NCBI GenBank assembly: GCA_003250175.1
Contig: QKHD01000199.1
Span: forward strand, 1-7,057
From: Helicobacteraceae bacterium
GTDB taxonomy: Bacteria; Campylobacterota; Campylobacteria; Campylobacterales; SZUA-545
Reading direction: 5' to 3'
DNA: 7,057 nucleotides
Shown: positions 6,580 through 7,057 of the stretch, one piece after another
Layout: every line of letters starts with the position of its first letter
How positions within the stretch are numbered: the stretch's first letter is position 1
Notes under the pieces: generated by a model
What the model was told of the DNA's origin: nothing
The model's database searches: none
What the model saw: the letters and a program-made list of their open reading frames with translations, nothing else
Position numbers and translations under genes: made by a program

Positions 6580-6588
6580 TGCTATAGT
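6580..6588 (+). promoter_or_regulatory. Extended -10 promoter for the Spy/CpxP-like gene
   Basis: TGCTATAGT is a near-consensus extended -10 (TGn plus TATAGT at 6583-6588) in the divergent spacer. It predicts a transcript start near 6595 and a leader of about 29 nt. The only -35-like hexamer, TTGCCC at 6558-6563, is 19 nt away, longer than ideal, so the extended -10 must carry most of the contact. Confidence 0.6.
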
Positions 6589-6623
6589 AAAACCTTATGC
6601 AATTTTCAGAAAAAGGATCCACC

Positions 6624-7057
6624 ATGAAATCGTTATTTATCGTTATGACAGCTGTAATCTTCAGTGCCGGGAGTCTCTTTGCCTGCGGTCAGGGCGGCCA
6701 GGGCGGCGACCCGTTTATCAAAAAGGTCTTTAGCGCCCTGAGCCACCTGGAACTTTCGGAAGACGATGTCAAAGACATCAAGCTCTCCGCACGCATCTAC
6801 CGCCAGGACATGGCCAAGGTCCGCATGGAGGGAACCTTCCCCGCCGATGCCTTTGGCAAAGAGGAGCTGGATAAGGACAAATACATTGCCCACCTGCAAA
6901 AACAAAACGAGAAAAAAGCGCTGGTAAAGTATGACTTCCTCGATTCGGTCTACACGGTTCTGGGTGAGAAAAACAAGGCGAAGTTCGTTGAGGAGATGAA
7001 GGCGATCAGCAACATGCAGCGCTACTTCATGGACGGAAACGGCGGCGGTATGGGGGC
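6624..7057 (+). CDS. Spy/CpxP-like periplasmic protein, 3' end outside window
   Basis: The open frame runs from ATG 6624 to the right edge (144 residues) with no stop. AAGGA at 6613-6617 lies 6 nt before the start. A signal peptide is clear: MKSLFIVMTAVIFSAGSLFA, followed by Cys21 and a Gly-rich linker (CGQGGQGGD). The mature part is all helical and charged, with the pattern LELSEDDVKDIKLSARIYRQ and a later FLDSVYTVLGEKNKAKFVEEM, which matches the two LTxxQ-type helices of the Spy/CpxP/periplasmic heavy-metal-sensor superfamily. The last visible residues are Gly- and Met-rich (MDGNGGGMG). Such proteins act as periplasmic chaperones or envelope-stress/metal sensors. Cys21 after LFA could be a lipobox variant or simply the first mature residue. 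The superfamily call is moderate because the end is missing. Confidence 0.75.
   Translation, partial: MKSLFIVMTAVIFSAGSLFACGQGGQGGDPFIKKVFSALSHLELSEDDVKDIKLSARIYRQDMAKVRMEGTFPADAFGKEELDKDKYIAHLQKQNEKKALVKYDFLDSVYTVLGEKNKAKFVEEMKAISNMQRYFMDGNGGGMG

Noticed and set aside
6633..6905. 90-codon minus-strand open frame opposite the Spy/CpxP-like gene
   Set aside because: The plus-strand frame has a promoter, ribosome site and signal peptide; this one has none and is best explained as a shadow.

Overview
The window reads as chromosomal housekeeping DNA from a Campylobacterota (epsilonproteobacterial) genome of fairly high GC, roughly 50-55% judged by eye. That would fit the Nitratifractor/Hydrogenimonas/Sulfuricurvum end of the phylum better than low-GC Campylobacter or Helicobacter. 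The phylum call rests on gene order: yajC-secD-secF-(small membrane protein)-leuS, with lnt divergent from yajC. From memory this matches the H. pylori HP1551-HP1547 and C. jejuni Cj1095-Cj1091 neighbourhoods. No database search was possible.

Layout. Positions 1-4147 (minus strand) form one tight operon, read right to left: yajC, secD, secF, a DUF6394-type four-helix membrane protein, and leuS, which runs off the left edge. Junctions are 3 bp, a 4-bp ATGA overlap, 18 bp and 0 bp. YajC, SecD and SecF form the accessory complex that uses the proton gradient to help SecYEG-SecA export proteins; leuS makes Leu-tRNA. Positions 4175-5398 (plus strand) hold lnt, apolipoprotein N-acyltransferase, only 27 bp from the yajC start. 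Both sets of genes therefore serve envelope biogenesis and must share promoter space. Positions 5399-5504 are a convergent intergenic spacer made largely of inverted and direct repeats, one copy of which supplies the lnt stop codon. Positions 5505-6552 (minus strand) hold a DUF309 protein followed by a small outer-membrane beta-barrel protein. Positions 6553-6623 are a divergent spacer with a good extended -10 promoter for the last gene. From 6624 to the right edge (plus strand) is a partial exported Spy/CpxP-like periplasmic protein.

No mobile element, CRISPR array, rRNA or tRNA was seen. No clearly new multi-gene system is present. The points most worth a second look are the repeat/hairpin cassette between lnt and the porin-like gene and its coincidence with the short Lnt C-terminus, the uncharacterised membrane protein embedded in the secDF-leuS operon, and the head-to-head yajC/lnt start region.
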